DNA of 64,000 nt, taken from Symbiodinium natans. Taxonomy: Eukaryota > Sar > Dinophyceae > Suessiales > Symbiodiniaceae. Below are positions 1 to 11,575 of this stretch, piece by piece. Within the stretch, counting starts at the first letter, position 1. Each line of letters opens with the position of its first letter. The position numbers were made by a program, and so were the translations under genes. Below the pieces are notes generated by a model, which was given only the letters and a program-made list of their open reading frames with translations, did no database searches and was not told the origin of the DNA. The stretch lies in NCBI GenBank assembly GCA_905221605.1, contig CAJNDS010002637.1:62001-126000 (forward strand), given 5' to 3'.

Positions 1-1290
1 TCAGCAGCATACACTGTCGCTATATATCATGTACTTGACATTCATTGTAAACACAGTCCAGGTCCCAAGTGCCACGCTCGCCTTCCTATGGCTTGAGCAC
101 AAGCGTGTCAGGTGGAGGCCTGCTGGAGCTGGGCTCATGCGCAGTCTCAGGCACAGAAGCGCTCATCTGATTGAAGGCTATGCTGGTGGCCACAATGCAT
201 CGCCTTCGGCAAAGATAGATGCTGGAGTTGGAGGTGGCGTAGGCGACTGTAGCAACATGAATGCGCGTTTCCTGTCCTGGTATGATAAACATTGGACATA
301 TTTGCAATTGCATCCCTAGCCTATCAGCCAATTCATGGGAACTCCACGCATCCCTGTTGGTCTGCCGGAGGCGGCCTTGTGACTGGCCAAGATGCGACAA
401 ATCTGGCAGGCCTTGCATTAGTTTCGTAGCTTCGTCTGCTCGGTTGGAGTTTGACCAGCTAGGCTCTGTGAGTCAGGAATGCCAGAGAATGTGAGATCAA
501 TGCGATTAATGTGGGGACAGCAGGCCAACTTCACGCGAATGTGGGCTTGGGTGGACTGGAAGAGCCTTGGCCCTGGCACCACCCCACTGCCATCTGGCAT
601 CTTCTCAGCAGCATCATACACTTTCGTTACATATCATGCACTGGGCATTCATTGTGAAAACGGTCGAGGTCCCAGTTGCCAATCTCGCCCTCAGCGAACA
701 TAGATGCTGGAGTTGGAGGTGGCGTAGGCGACTGTAGCAACATGAATGCGCGTTTCTTGTCCTGGTGTGATAAACATTGGACATATTTGCAATTCCACCC
801 CTAGCCTATCAGCCAATTCATTGGAACTCCACGCATCCCTGTTGGTCTGCCGGGTTTTGCAGTGGTGGCAAGTGGCGGCTCTCCGTACGTGAGGCGGCCT
901 TGTGACTGGCCAAGATGCGACAAATCTGGCAGGCCTTGCACTGGGTTCGTAGCTTCTGCTTCGTCTGTCTGTGAGTCAGGAATGTCAGAGAGAATGTGAG
1001 ATCAATGCGATGAATGTGGGGACAGCAGGCCAACTTCACGCGAATGTGGGCTTGGGTGGACCGGAAGAGCCTTGGCCCTGGCACCACCCCACTGCCATCT
1101 GGCATCTTCTCAGCAGTATCATACACTTTCGTTACATATCATGCACTTGGCATTCATTGCGAAAACGGTCGAGGTCCCAGTTGCCAATCTCGCCCTCAGC
1201 GAACATAGATGCTGGAGTTGGAGGTGGCGTAGGCGACTGTAGCAACATGAATGGGCGTTTCCTGTCTTGGTACGATAAACATTTGACAAA
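1..1290. repeat. Three tandem copies of a ~485-505 bp unit
   Basis: The block around the phrase tagatgctggagttggaggt recurs at 216, 701 and 1206, giving spacings of 485 and 505 bp. Its flanks recur too: the block from the left edge of the window matches 605 onward and 1109 onward. The first copy carries an extra ~100 bp near 90-200 and the copies differ by scattered substitutions. The window starts inside the array, so its true extent is unknown. Short open frames in it are not conserved between copies; I read it as non-coding satellite-like DNA. Confidence 0.85.
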
Positions 1291-1296
1291 TTTACA

Positions 1297-1395
1297 ATTG
1301 CCCAACCCCAGAGTGTCAGGACAGAGTATCTCTACTTGGAGAGGGTGGGGATGTTCGAAGTAAATCAATTTGTTTTTTGGGGCATGGACTTGTCA
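1297..1395. repeat. Dispersed repeat, copy 1
   Basis: Two motifs, gcccaaccccagagtg and ggtggggatgttcgaa followed by an A-rich stretch with caatt, occur here in order and again near 10,931 and 11,108. Shared order over about 100 bp suggests a degraded dispersed element. No coding potential and no terminal inverted repeats seen. Confidence 0.5.
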
Positions 1396-3150
1396 TGCAC
1401 GTCCCTCACATACTTAGACGTCACCGTCACTGTGCGTCAGCGAGTGAAGGTGTTCAATCTGAAGGGTCGTCTCCATCGCCCTCTGACATGTCCGATTCTC
1501 CGGCTGCAAGCCTACTGCGCTTCTGAGCCTGCAACGGTGGATTTCAACAGGAATGTAAGTACAGAGAGGACCGATTGTGACCCAGGCATTCTCAAATGCC
1601 GGCAAGTGCAGAGGTCGAGAGGAGGATGTGCAGCAATTCCATAGCCCGCAAATAGGCCGAGCGAGTTGTACAGCTCCTGTAAACCGGAGCAAAGCTTTTG
1701 ACAAAACATGTTGGTTAAACAGTGATGCCATAACTCCTGTAGATGGACTCGGCTACTCTCATCGAAGACGTGTTTCTTTGCAGCAGCAGTATCGCTTCCT
1801 GAGTTGCTAAGCAGTCCGGATGCAGATACAGTCCACCTCCTTACGGGGCTAGCAGCTTGCGCCGGCAGGAGTGGGCTGTCTGCGACGACCTGCCAAGACT
1901 GACTCTCAGAGACGAGGGCTTTGCATAGGTGTCGAACCAGCAAGCTAGTCGAACATCACAAATCCCCGGGTCTCCAATGGTGCCGCGGCGCCACAGTCCC
2001 ACAAAGATGGGGCCGAAGACCTATTTTGCCGTTCTCTGTACCCATTCTTTGGTTTGTTTGCGCCGCCCTTAGCAGGAGTTGGCTTTCGTGCTCTGGTTGC
2101 GGATCTTCTCTCGCAGCAGGGGTTGCTTCTAGCGTTGCAGTTTCTGGACTTGTCCAGGGTAGGCAGGTCGGTGTTCATGGTTTGCCTCTGGATGGGAATG
2201 ACGCGCTCAGTAACATGTCCCGTGGCAAACATGAAATTGGTGCCGGCGCTGGCTGGGAGGAAGAAGGGTGCCCTACTCATTGAGACTCTAACTGCTAGCG
2301 AAAAGATGGTAAACCATTCGAAGCGAATTCGTCGGGCCGCATGATTCGCGTTCGGAACGTGTGCCGAATGCGACTTCGATCGCGGTTTCCTTCTTTCCAC
2401 GCTCGAGCAGCAAAGAAGCAACATAGCAACTTGGCCATAGCTGCTCGATCAGAATATGTGTGATCAGCTAGTGTACGAGCCTGTACAAAACATGCCTTGT
2501 CTTTTGCTGCACAAGCTCATTCATTTTTCAGGCTGCATGGCATGCGCTCCGCAGGCCGCGTGAGCATTGGCAATTGCAGCGAGTGAGGTTTGCTGGATTC
2601 TAGACACTTTCGCCTGTTGGAGGCATATAGGGACTTGATGTGATCAGACTGACAAGACCGTGGCCAGGACTGCATCTTTGGTGCATGGATGGAATGGTTT
2701 CCGCAGCGCACTGAGCCACAGCGCGCTGCCCCTTTCCCGTGGCGCTTCGGCCCACAGAGGGATACAGAGGGGCAAACACGGAGATTCGGAGATAACGGAG
2801 GGAAACCAGCTTCTCAGGCTGGGTGGATGCACAGGCCTTTGTCAGCGGAAGCGCTGCTCGACCCAAATGAGAGCTGACGAGACTTGTCAAAAAACCCCCA
2901 ACCGTCCCCCCCCGGCCAAACATCGCCTCAGGCATGAAAGCGCAGACCAACAACGAGCCTATGACCAAGGGCAGGCGTAGTCGCAATGGGTGGGCCCGCT
3001 TGTGGCAGTGCTGACCTGGCAAGGGGAAGCAATAGATCATGATAGGTCAATTCTTGCTTCGGCTTGGCCGAGGTGTGGACAGCCTTGCAGCGGTGCACTC
3101 TTGCAAACAATCAGCAGGACACTGTGCCACACCACCCCAGACAGGCTCAC
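1396..3150. other. Stretch with no supportable gene
   Basis: About 1.75 kb between the tandem repeats and the first TSR exon. It has only short overlapping frames on both strands, none with a recognisable motif or a plausible splice partner. It could be intergenic or intronic. Confidence 0.4.
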
Positions 3151-3159
3151 AGAGTCGAA

Positions 3160-3375
3160 TTCTGGCAGGAGAGAATGCTACCCCAACTATGATGACTGTG
3201 TGCTGGAGAATCGCGACTGCCAGTGGACGGTTGTGACCTGAAAAATTTTCAGCTTACTCACAGTTTTGCGAAATCCCCCCCCCCCCCGCCCAAACGTGTC
3301 GGCTAGTGCAGCAATGCAAGGCCTGGAGCTCCTGGTCTAACTCGTGCTTCAGCGTGCATGGTGCTTCGTGGGGCA
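3160..3375 (+). CDS. Thrombospondin type-1 repeat, two exon pieces
   Basis: The first exon ends with a Cys-rich stretch reading ECYPNYDDCVLENRDCQWT at 3229. The second starts at 3321 with AWSSWSNSC. Joining them across a 91-bp GT-AG intron (3230-3320, which holds a run of C) gives DCQWT-AWSSWSNSC, the WxxW start of a TSR. TSRs are about 55-residue disulfide-bonded extracellular modules found in adhesion proteins, including alveolate surface proteins. The rest of this repeat seems to lie at 3430-3520, where RHRTRHV matches the basic strand of a TSR but sits in a different frame from the GCG motif just before it. Start of gene not found. Confidence 0.6.
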
Positions 3376-3782
3376 CCTGAGATGGTTTGACGGAAGGGGG
3401 GCCAACTGCCTGGCAAGTCTTGTCCTGCAGTAAAAGGGTTGGCCTGCTGCTCCTGGGTGCATGGCTCAGGTTGCGGCAGAACCAGCGCCATCGAACTCGC
3501 CATGTTCCCACCTTAGTGCTTGACTTCCAGCGCCGTTCCAGCCCGGGTGAAACAGGATTCAGATGTGGTGAATTTAGGAAGCATGCCATTGCCCAGCTGC
3601 CTACTTTGAGAGAGTCTGCAGGTCTTAGTGCAAGCTCTGCACAATGGCAAGCCATGTCGCCACCCAAGTTCAACTGGTGTGCAGCGGGCCAGGTGACCGG
3701 ACGTACATTCGCAGGTCTATGCAATGCACATGCCAAGCTGCTCAATCAGGGCAACGTTGATTTGCAATTGCAGCATTCCCCG

Positions 3783-3826
3783 AGGTGTTGGACCCTACAA
3801 TCAGACAGAGCCTTGCGTGGCCACAG
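3783..3826 (+). CDS. TSR carboxy-end fragment
   Basis: The frame reads RGVGPYNQTEPCVAT, matching the Q-x-E-P-C ending seen in other TSR pieces of this window (for example the QQQCNIEPC piece near 4,300). It stops soon after, so an exon end must lie close by. It probably belongs to the same gene as the TSR at 3.2-3.4 kb. Confidence 0.4.
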
Positions 3827-3996
3827 CCTGATAGTTTTATGTTGGGAGCCTGCGCCAGCAACAGCAACCTTCCTTCGGAGTTCTTCGTGGACAGGCAGAG
3901 TCCTTCGAGTCCAAAGATTGCCTTCTCACCACCTGGCAGTCATGGACAGCAGATTGTGCAGTGTCAACTCCCCATAACAGAAAGCATTGAGTAGCA

Positions 3997-4428
3997 ATGA
4001 GCTGGGGTCCCAGGACGGAGTGCAGCCGAAGCTGTGATGGGGGCTGGCAGGCAGTCGGCTACGATTCATCGCTGTCTCCAATAGGGCTGATTTTCGCATT
4101 TCCGTTCAGGGTGTTTCTTATTGATCGAAAGGCACGCCTGCGCCGGGTGCGGCAGTTTGCAGAAAACGGCGGTGCGACCTGCGACATGCAGACACTCCGT
4201 TTGCGGCTGAGCCTTCTTGGACATACTGCAGTTGTGCATGTCGCCCACATTGCCCAACACATCCAAGTTCCTGAAGGCGAGCAGCAGCAATGCAACATCG
4301 AGCCTTGTGGTAGCCTGGGTCCTGGATGGGGCAGTGCATCAGCTGTTGCAGTAACGCGCTGCCAATTCAGTGCCAATCAGCAAGGTCAAAGCTGTGTGCT
4401 AAGTGAATGGGGCGTGCGGGCCTCGGGG
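3997..4428 (+). CDS. TSR exons (WxxCSxSC core, middle and end)
   Basis: At 4003-4048 the frame reads WGPRTECSRSCDGGW, a TSR CSxSC core. From about 4122 another exon gives RRVRQFAENGGATCDMQT, then after a probable short intron EGEQQQCNIEPCGS near 4,270-4,310. Together these supply the basic strand, the NGG-x-C turn and the final CN-x-x-PC of one TSR. Further on, CVLSEWGV near 4,395-4,425 looks like the start of the next module. Exact splice points between 4,048 and 4,122 are unsettled. Predicted to be part of a secreted or surface protein. Confidence 0.65.
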
Positions 4429-5899
4429 GTTAGATGCGACTAGCATCTGTACTAGTCTGTACTGTAAGTTCAATCTGGGTACTGAGGCCTGGCAGGGTTG
4501 TGACATCCTGTCTCCTGCCCAGGACTTGCCCTAGTTTGCTGCCAGCACATCTGCCAGCTGCAGCACCTGCCACAGAGTCTGCATCTGTCCATGCTGTGCC
4601 TCAGGAGTATCGGAGCCACGCTCCCAGCTTGGGGGCAAAAAACGCTCAACAGGCTCGCTAAAGGCAATTTTTATTGCTGCAATTTCTGCGAGAGGCGCGC
4701 CAGGCGACTCTGAAGGTCAGACTTCAGTCCGTTTCCAAATAGCAGCACCAAGATTGAGGCAAACACACGCAGCAATGACCATAACAGCAAACAGATGTAG
4801 GATTGCTGGTCCTGTTGTGCACGCGTGCGCATGGCGACAAACACGACCGATGATGCGACCTCCTCGAGTTAGCAGTGGGCAGTTTTGTGAAAATCGCTAC
4901 CTTTGAAGGGTAGTGGGAGCTTTGGTTCTCCTGCTGGATCATTCATCCGATGCGTCTGTCTTAGCGCTCGCAGCTGCTTCTGAAGGACTGAGACGGACAG
5001 TGCAACAATGCAGATAAATGGGCAGCGAAGGCCCATGGGAGGTGTTTGCTTTTATCAACATGGTCAAAGTCATAGCCGCGGAAACGAGAAATGTCCATAT
5101 GACCTTCAACATTCGTTCGTTCAGCGCCCATGCAGACCAGACGGCGCATGTGTCTGGTAGCATGAGTGGATTGAAGTCTATTCAGCTTTTGCACAACATG
5201 GCCGACGAGACGTGCCGTCAACCGCTTCTCAGCCCTGGAATTGAGTGCAATCGTGCGTTTCCCATGGAGGTGAACGATAATCAGCCCGTACACCACAATA
5301 GTAGAGCTTGCGTATCGCACAGCCCTCACGCGGAATGGCCGACAGCAAGCGCCACCTTCAGTTAGCTTGTTTTCATGTTGTAGAAAACGCCAATCTGGTC
5401 GAGCAGGTCGAGGCTAAACGCAGCTGCGACCGAGTGTTTATGCCTGTTTAATAGTCGAGAAGAGAGGGTGTTTGTCTTTCAAATTCCGCATTTCGCGACA
5501 TGAATCGTGGCATGCTGGCATTCCCGAGGCCGGGTCCTCCTACAGCCAGCCTCGCGGTCAGTGCCTTGTGCGGCAGCTCAGTCGCTGCCTAGTCGATGCC
5601 GGAAGTTTGATTTGTCACACGGCAATAGATTTGAAAGCCGTGTCGCAGTATTATGTGAGCTTGGTGCGCAGGCAACCAGATCTTGCGGGAGACCCGTGGC
5701 TGTCCGACAGATGAGCAGGTGCTCGTCAGTCATGGCTTTTCGGCTTTAGTACTTCCAAGCAGGGGTGTGAATGGCTATTGTGGTCCAGGCACCTTGTAAA
5801 CGGGTGGGCACAGCCTAGTTGCCAGTCAAACAGTTAGAAAAAGGTGGCATTTCAATTTTGAATCGGTGGATTTGCGCTCTTGGTGCAGACAGAGAAAAG

Positions 5900-5972
5900 G
5901 ACAAAGCTTCAATTTTGGAAGGGGGAGGAGTTTGGAACATGTGATGAGAATTGTGGAGGTGGCTCACGAACC
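5900..5972 (+). CDS. TSR core exon
   Basis: The frame reads FWKGEEFGTCDENCGGGSR followed by TRIEAP. W-to-C spacing, the C-DEN-CGGG core and the following R-T-R are typical of a TSR. No second half was found with confidence nearby. The 4.43-5.9 kb stretch before it shows only weak Cys-rich frames, probably introns with small unrecognised exons. Confidence 0.55.
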
Positions 5973-6889
5973 CGGATTGAAGCACCAGATACCTCACTAC
6001 ATGGGCAGCTTGAGCCTCCCTGGAGTTTCCCAATGCCATTCAGCAGCCTCAACCGGGGTTGCGTAGCTGCGGACGATTGAGACGCCGATCCAGAGACGTC
6101 GGTGTGTTCTTGCGATTCGGCTCCCGTGAGTGACATACCAGACTTGCTGCAAGGAGCCGCAAGCGTGCATTCTCGCGCCCTGGTGCAGCTCTCAGAGGGT
6201 CGCTTCAGGCCTTTCTAACATCGTACACATGACACTTTAAGCTGAAATCAATGTATTCGTTTAAGCGGAGAGCCTTGCACAACCTTCGCAGCCACCAAAC
6301 AACGTGCCTACGGCGGTGGTAAGCTGCAAGCTGTCTCTGATCCGCTACAGCCATGCGCAGGTCCCAGTGGTCGCAGTGCAGTGCTACTTGTGCAGGTCAG
6401 TCCCAAAGGCCTCCCCGTGCCATCCATGATAGCTGCTCTTGACGTTGAAAGACTGAGGATGCGCGTTCAGTATCTGTGACTGTCACGTTTTCGAAGCCGA
6501 ATCCCTGAAACATGATCAGTGCTAGTCCGACTTCGCGGCTGTCAGGACAAGACAGCTTCCTTCTGACCAGACGAGCTGCTATATGGTGGTCCCAGAAGGC
6601 TTTCTTCAGCTCTGGGTGCTTTGCTTGGTACGTGCTGTGCACCTGACACTGAGTGCTTGGAAAGGCCAGACAGTCCACGAGGTGCGAGCCTGTGGCGTGT
6701 GGCGCCTGGATTGCCGCACACCCTCCTAGCAGCTCCTAAGATGTCCCAAGACAAACTGCCATATCTCGGCACTTCGAGGCTCAGCAGTGCGAGGAGCAAG
6801 CCTGCACCCTTTCGTCCTGGACCACATGGCCAGAACCTCGGTTTTCTCGGGTTGCGGCTTGCCAGCTGCAGCAAGAAGACAAAACTCTG

Positions 6890-7015
6890 CAGGTCTCGGT
6901 GCAGCCAAGACTGTGGTACGGGCCATGGAGAGGGGCGGGTATCACATGCGGCAAAATCCTGTGGTGACATTGTGTTGGACCGTTTGGAACAGTGCAGTTT
7001 TGACTCTGGCGAGGT
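6890..7015 (+). CDS. TSR exon with core and end
   Basis: Preceded by ctctgcag and starting with G, the frame reads SRCSQDCGTG, then AKSCGD, then LEQCSFDS. This is a compact TSR: CSxxCG core, middle Cys and final Q-C. The acceptor AG followed by G fits the intron style of the whole window. Weak Cys-rich frames continue to about 7,290 and could be the next module. Confidence 0.6.
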
Positions 7016-7299
7016 GATGGGATCCATTCTCGAAGCCGCGAGGTTCTTCTGTTTTCACTCGGCTTCAGGGTGAGGTTAAGCAGCGATGTTTGCTGACTGT
7101 GCCGTGGGGATGCGGGGCAAAGCTGTTGCGCGAGCCTGCAAGTGCCGTGAGTGCCGCGAGTGCCAGTTGCTGCAAGTGCGGATGTCAGTGAACAGGTCGT
7201 TTCAACATCCTACCATGCCGTCTGCAGCGAACCACTTGAGGAGGTGCCATCATGTGACACATCTGTGGCTTTGGTTGGGGGTTTGCTCAGATGGATGCA

Positions 7300-8750
7300 G
7301 TCACAGTCACTCTGTGTGTCTCTGTGTGTGTCTGGCGTGGCAGCTGAATCGAGGTGAGACCATGCCGTGTTCAGGAATGCGTTGCCGTCGACTGCGTACG
7401 TCCGGCCAACTTGCGCTTTGGGGGGGAACACTTCGCCAACTTGCGCATTTGGAGGAACACTTTGTGCTGGGTAATTTCTGGCCAAGGTCTTGAGTTCGCC
7501 CTCTGTAATTGGTAACTTTGCCGAGGAGAGTGTCATTTTGCGTTGAAGCAACCACCATAAGCTCACCAAGCAAGACAAGCGTGACAAAAGCCCAAAGCAT
7601 CCCAGCATCGAGAGATCCAAGCCATCTCAACCTCGATGACAGGCATGGGCAGACTGGGATCATTGGAGCGCTCGTTGCCAAGTCTCTTATTCCGTAGGCT
7701 CTGACATGACTTGCAAAACGGATCTGCTGAGTAGCTAGGCCTGCAGCTGTACTTGCGGTGGCGGGACGAAAAGACGGAATCGAGTCATCCAGCAATCGCG
7801 CGGGGCTTCGCCGAGCTAAGCATGCAGCGTGATGCTTCTCCTTCCGTTCGCTTCTGCAGGCCACGGCATGGGGGCAAGCTTTGCGAGCCCCAGGTCTGGG
7901 GATCATCCCGTGTTTGGAAGATACATCGTGTTTGCTTGGGGACATGAAAATTCAGAGGGCGAAGCGGTGACTTCCAGGACAAGGGTGAAATTGCACCCTG
8001 CGCGACGCAAACCTGCGACATTTGCGTCGACGGCAGGTGCAGATTGGATTCTTCTTGTTGCCTTGCTAGGGGAAAACTGCAGGTTTCTAATAGTCATGCC
8101 CACTTATTCCGTCAACAAATGCTTGAGCTACTTACTTCATGAATCCTTCTGAATGTCGTATAACAAGCAAGAATACATCAAGTGCTGCATGCTGTAGTCC
8201 CATATCCAACTTCATCTTCAGTTACCACCTTAAGGCAACCTTACCAGCCTTACTTAAGAAACGGATTGTACGTTCATTCATATTAACTTGCAGAGATGGC
8301 ACTGCGGGCGCATGGGGGCGCTATATATCAAGTTGCGTGTTGCTCTATGGCTTCGCTTGTAGCAGAGAGCCATCAGGCGCATGCAAGCCAATAGGGTTCT
8401 GATCACGTCAGTGCTTGAGTAAATCAATCCAATTGCGAATTGAGCCTAAATAATTGCCGAAAGCCAGGCAAATCCCATCAAGCACATGTCCTTGTCAAAG
8501 CACCTGATGTGTTGCAGAGACACGTGCCCCACACATCTCGTACCGCTTGCATGTCCTTTTCCGGCCTGGCGCTGGCGGCGGGGGGCTGCTTCTGTCCGCC
8601 AGTCCTGCCACTCACCGAGAGGCAGCGAGCCACCTCTGTGTGGATTCTTCCTTCGGGTTGTCCTTTCCTCTTCCAGGTGTTGGCACAACTATGGTTTGAA
8701 GTGGGTCCGCACGTACATCCTCCCACAAGAGCAGGCCGCACGCAGCTATA
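7300..8750. other. Non-coding stretch
   Basis: About 1.4 kb without a supportable exon. It holds a short gtctctgtgtgt run near 7,310 and an A+T-richer segment around 8,090-8,450. Frames on both strands are short and motif-free. Confidence 0.4.
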
Positions 8751-8751
8751 G

Positions 8752-8970
8752 CAGCTATGCAAAGCACAGCCAAGTGACTGGTACAGGCTTGAGACCCTGT
8801 CAGAGGAGCTGTACTACCAGGAGTTCAACAGCGGCGCCTTCCGCACAGCTGAGGCTCTGAGGGAGCAGGTCATCGACACGGCAGTTGATGAGGTGCAATG
8901 GGCCGTGTTCAAGAGGGCCACACAACGACCCGAAAGCACCCGAAAGCACATTGAATCCGCAAGCGTGTGA
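8752..8970 (+). CDS. Terminal exon of an unrecognised gene
   Basis: An open frame without its own start codon runs from after the in-frame stop at 8,749-8,751 to a TGA at 8,968-8,970. From 8,776 it reads DWYRLETLSEELYYQEFNSG and continues through TAEALREQVIDTAVDEV and RATQRPESTRKHI. It is strongly amphipathic-helical and rich in Glu, Arg and Ala, with uniform codon use, which argues for real coding sequence. I do not recognise the family. The upstream exons were not identified, so size and function are unknown. Confidence 0.5.
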   Translation, partial: QLCKAQPSDWYRLETLSEELYYQEFNSGAFRTAEALREQVIDTAVDEVQWAVFKRATQRPESTRKHIESASV

Positions 8971-11575
8971 ACCCGGAAGGTTCTGGAAGTTCTCCGCAAG
9001 CCGCTGTCAAAGGCCCTCAAGTGTTGCAGAGCACTTTGTGAGGACACGAGGAGGCAACTATAGACAAGCAGGTGTATGATCATGTGTGGGGCAATTCTTT
9101 TTTGACAAAGGGACAACCGCCCGGTGGGACGGAAATGTGCGTCGGGGCGTGTTTGATTAGGCAGCAAGCTCTCGCGCAAACACTGCGCTGACGGCTTTGC
9201 ACGCCTTTCGATATGGGCTCTGCGCTGCCGAGTTCCAGGCTGCAGTCCATGCATTGGCTTGCGTGGTTGGACATGAGATCGCAAGCCTCCACTTGGCAGG
9301 GCTGTTATGCATCCGATGTTGTGCCGGCGGACTACGTACTGTCCCTTGGCCACATTACAAGGGCAGCTTCAGCTTGTATGCGAGGTCCACTGCCTGAATC
9401 CCCTGGTAGCAGTGACAGCACTTCCACTTCCCGTTGACAAGCTTCCAGCTGAGGACCTTTTGTGCCGTTGCAGATGCTGCGCTCGCCGAGCTGGGTGTGC
9501 AAGAGCGGGGTGGCCACAAGTTGTGGCCCGAGCATGGACATGTTGATCCGGGAAGCATGGGGTTGATTGTGTTGTGACAGCGATAGCACCGTCAATTTGG
9601 GTTCGAAGTCCAGCAGGTCACTTTGCACGGCACTGCTGGTGCCAGAGGTGGTGGGAGGGTACCTCTCATGTTCTTCTAAGCCTAAGCTTCTTCTGCTTTG
9701 CCTCCAGGTGCTGGAGCAGATTGTGCACGCTGTGAGGGCTGCCGTTCGGGTGCCGGTGTCACCCTTGACTCCTACAGCACCGTGCTCCTGGCGCATCTGG
9801 TAAGATCCCGTGCGTGCGAGATTCATGCACCACTGTTGCTGGAGTGGAAGTCGGTTCAGGTCACTTGTCTTTCTTCCAGCAGAGCTCTCGCCATCACGGA
9901 TGTGTGATCCGCGAACGCACACTCCCCGAGATGTGCATCGGGCATAGTCCGTAGTGTCATGCTTGGCACGATGCCCGAGGCTGCCGCTGGATGCTCTGAC
10001 GAACCCAGAGTTCCAAGGGCAGGAGCACGTCGACTTTCGAGGCAAGCCACTGACAAACTGCCTGTTCAATTCTGCTCGACAGCCCTCCCTTTTGTCATAT
10101 GAGGTGTCATATGAATTGGGACAAGGGCTTCAGGGATTTAGGGGTGGGTGGATCCGTCGTCTGAACAAACTCCAGGCAGAGTCGATGGGGGCTGGATGCA
10201 CAAGGGTTGGGTTCAAAAGCGGGTGATTGCAAGTGCTGCCACATAGTTGACCCCAATCCGTCGACTCAGCGCTGCAACGGTACGACTCCGAGGGAACGGC
10301 CATGCGTTGTAGGCACGTTGCATGCCACTGGAAAGCGCCCTCGAACGTCAGCAATCATTGAAACCCACTCCGGATCGAGTCCGGATCGAGGGGCAACCTT
10401 TATTTGTTGTGCTAGAACCAACTTTGCCTTGTTACACCCTCGTCAGCATAGCTACTTGCTGCTCCGCCATCGGGGCTTCACTTTGATGCGCAGACGTGGT
10501 CGAAAGGCTGATTTCTTGGGCGGCTTGCTCGAAGCTAGCTTGAAGAAGCTAGTGCGGGACGCCGGCCCATAGACGGCTTGAAGGCAGCTCGAGGCCAACG
10601 AATGAAAGTCTTGTGGGCCCACTGCCTCTGAAAGTCTACGGCGTTCTACTGGAGAAAGCGCAACTCAAAGGCCCAAGCTTGAACGTGCCTGGGGCCTCAA
10701 GAAGTAATTTCTTTGGATGTTTGAGAAGCTCTAGTAAAGGCCGCGAACATGCTGAGCCAAGTTTTGCTTTTGTTTTTTCCCCACCTTCGGTGTGGGGTTG
10801 TTAGATTTAAGATGAACTCTTCTCCTCGCCCGGAACTCTTCTCCTCGTCCGGTCTACTCCTAGAGAGTCCCTGGAGTGCCCAACCCCAGAAAATCAAAGG
10901 AGAGACTCCCTGGAGTGCGACTCCTGGAGTGCCCAACCCCAGAGTGTTTTTTGGAGTGCCCAATGCAGAGACTCCTGGAGTGCCCAATCCCAGAGTCTCC
11001 CTGGAGTGCCCAAACCCAATTGCAAGCAAAAACTAAGAAAGCGTATTTGAATCAATGTGTCTTTATTTAAATTTCTTGTTTGCGATCTTTCCTGTTGACG
11101 AGGAGCAAGGTGGGGATGTTCGAAATAAAACAATTGATGCTTTTTGGTTCTTGTGCAATACGCCACGGACTTTCCAGACGTAGTGCAGCAAGCGTCCAGC
11201 AGACGTCAGCACTTAATACATCTCAATACAAAAAAGTCAGGATCCTGGAAGCTTTGAAGAGTCGAACAGACCCATTATTCAAGCCATGGTTTTCTGGTTT
11301 GCTGTTTCTCCCCATCTTTTGAAGCCATTCTGCTGATTCCAGGGTGCCGCATTCTAAGTTTGCTGCTACCATTCCCTGTGCCTCCAGTTGACTCGGGTTA
11401 GGCTCTCGTGTGGCAGCCCTTAGCCTGTTGAGCTCTGGGTCTGCGCCTGGCAGGATTGCGGGTGCCACAGCTTTCCATGGAAGCCATCCTGAAGCGCATC
11501 AGGCGAGTCGGCTCCTAGTTTGTTACGGTTCTTTGCTGAGCGTGTCCTTCGAATCTCAGGTGGAGAACCAACCAG
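8971..11575. other. Mostly non-coding stretch with a possible small exon
   Basis: No gene can be assembled here. A possible exon lies at about 9,710-9,810: after ctccag the frame reads AGADCARCEGCRSGAG and ends at a gtaaga donor; it is Cys-rich but unplaced. A long minus-strand frame (9,332-10,069) crosses the same bases and is judged a shadow. The second dispersed-repeat copy lies at the right end of this stretch. Confidence 0.35.
10860..11170. repeat. Short-period repeat plus dispersed repeat, copy 2
   Basis: From 10,865 to about 11,015 the phrase ctggagtgcccaaccccag recurs imperfectly about six times. At 11,108-11,166 the motif ggtggggatgttcgaa is followed by an A-rich stretch and a long match to 1,345-1,395. 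The same two motifs occur together near 1,300, so this is a second copy of a dispersed element in which one part has expanded. Confidence 0.55.

Noticed and set aside
9332-10069. Minus-strand open frame of 245 codons
   Set aside because: Ser/Arg-rich with no motif, on the strand opposite to all supported genes; could not be tied to any splice signals.
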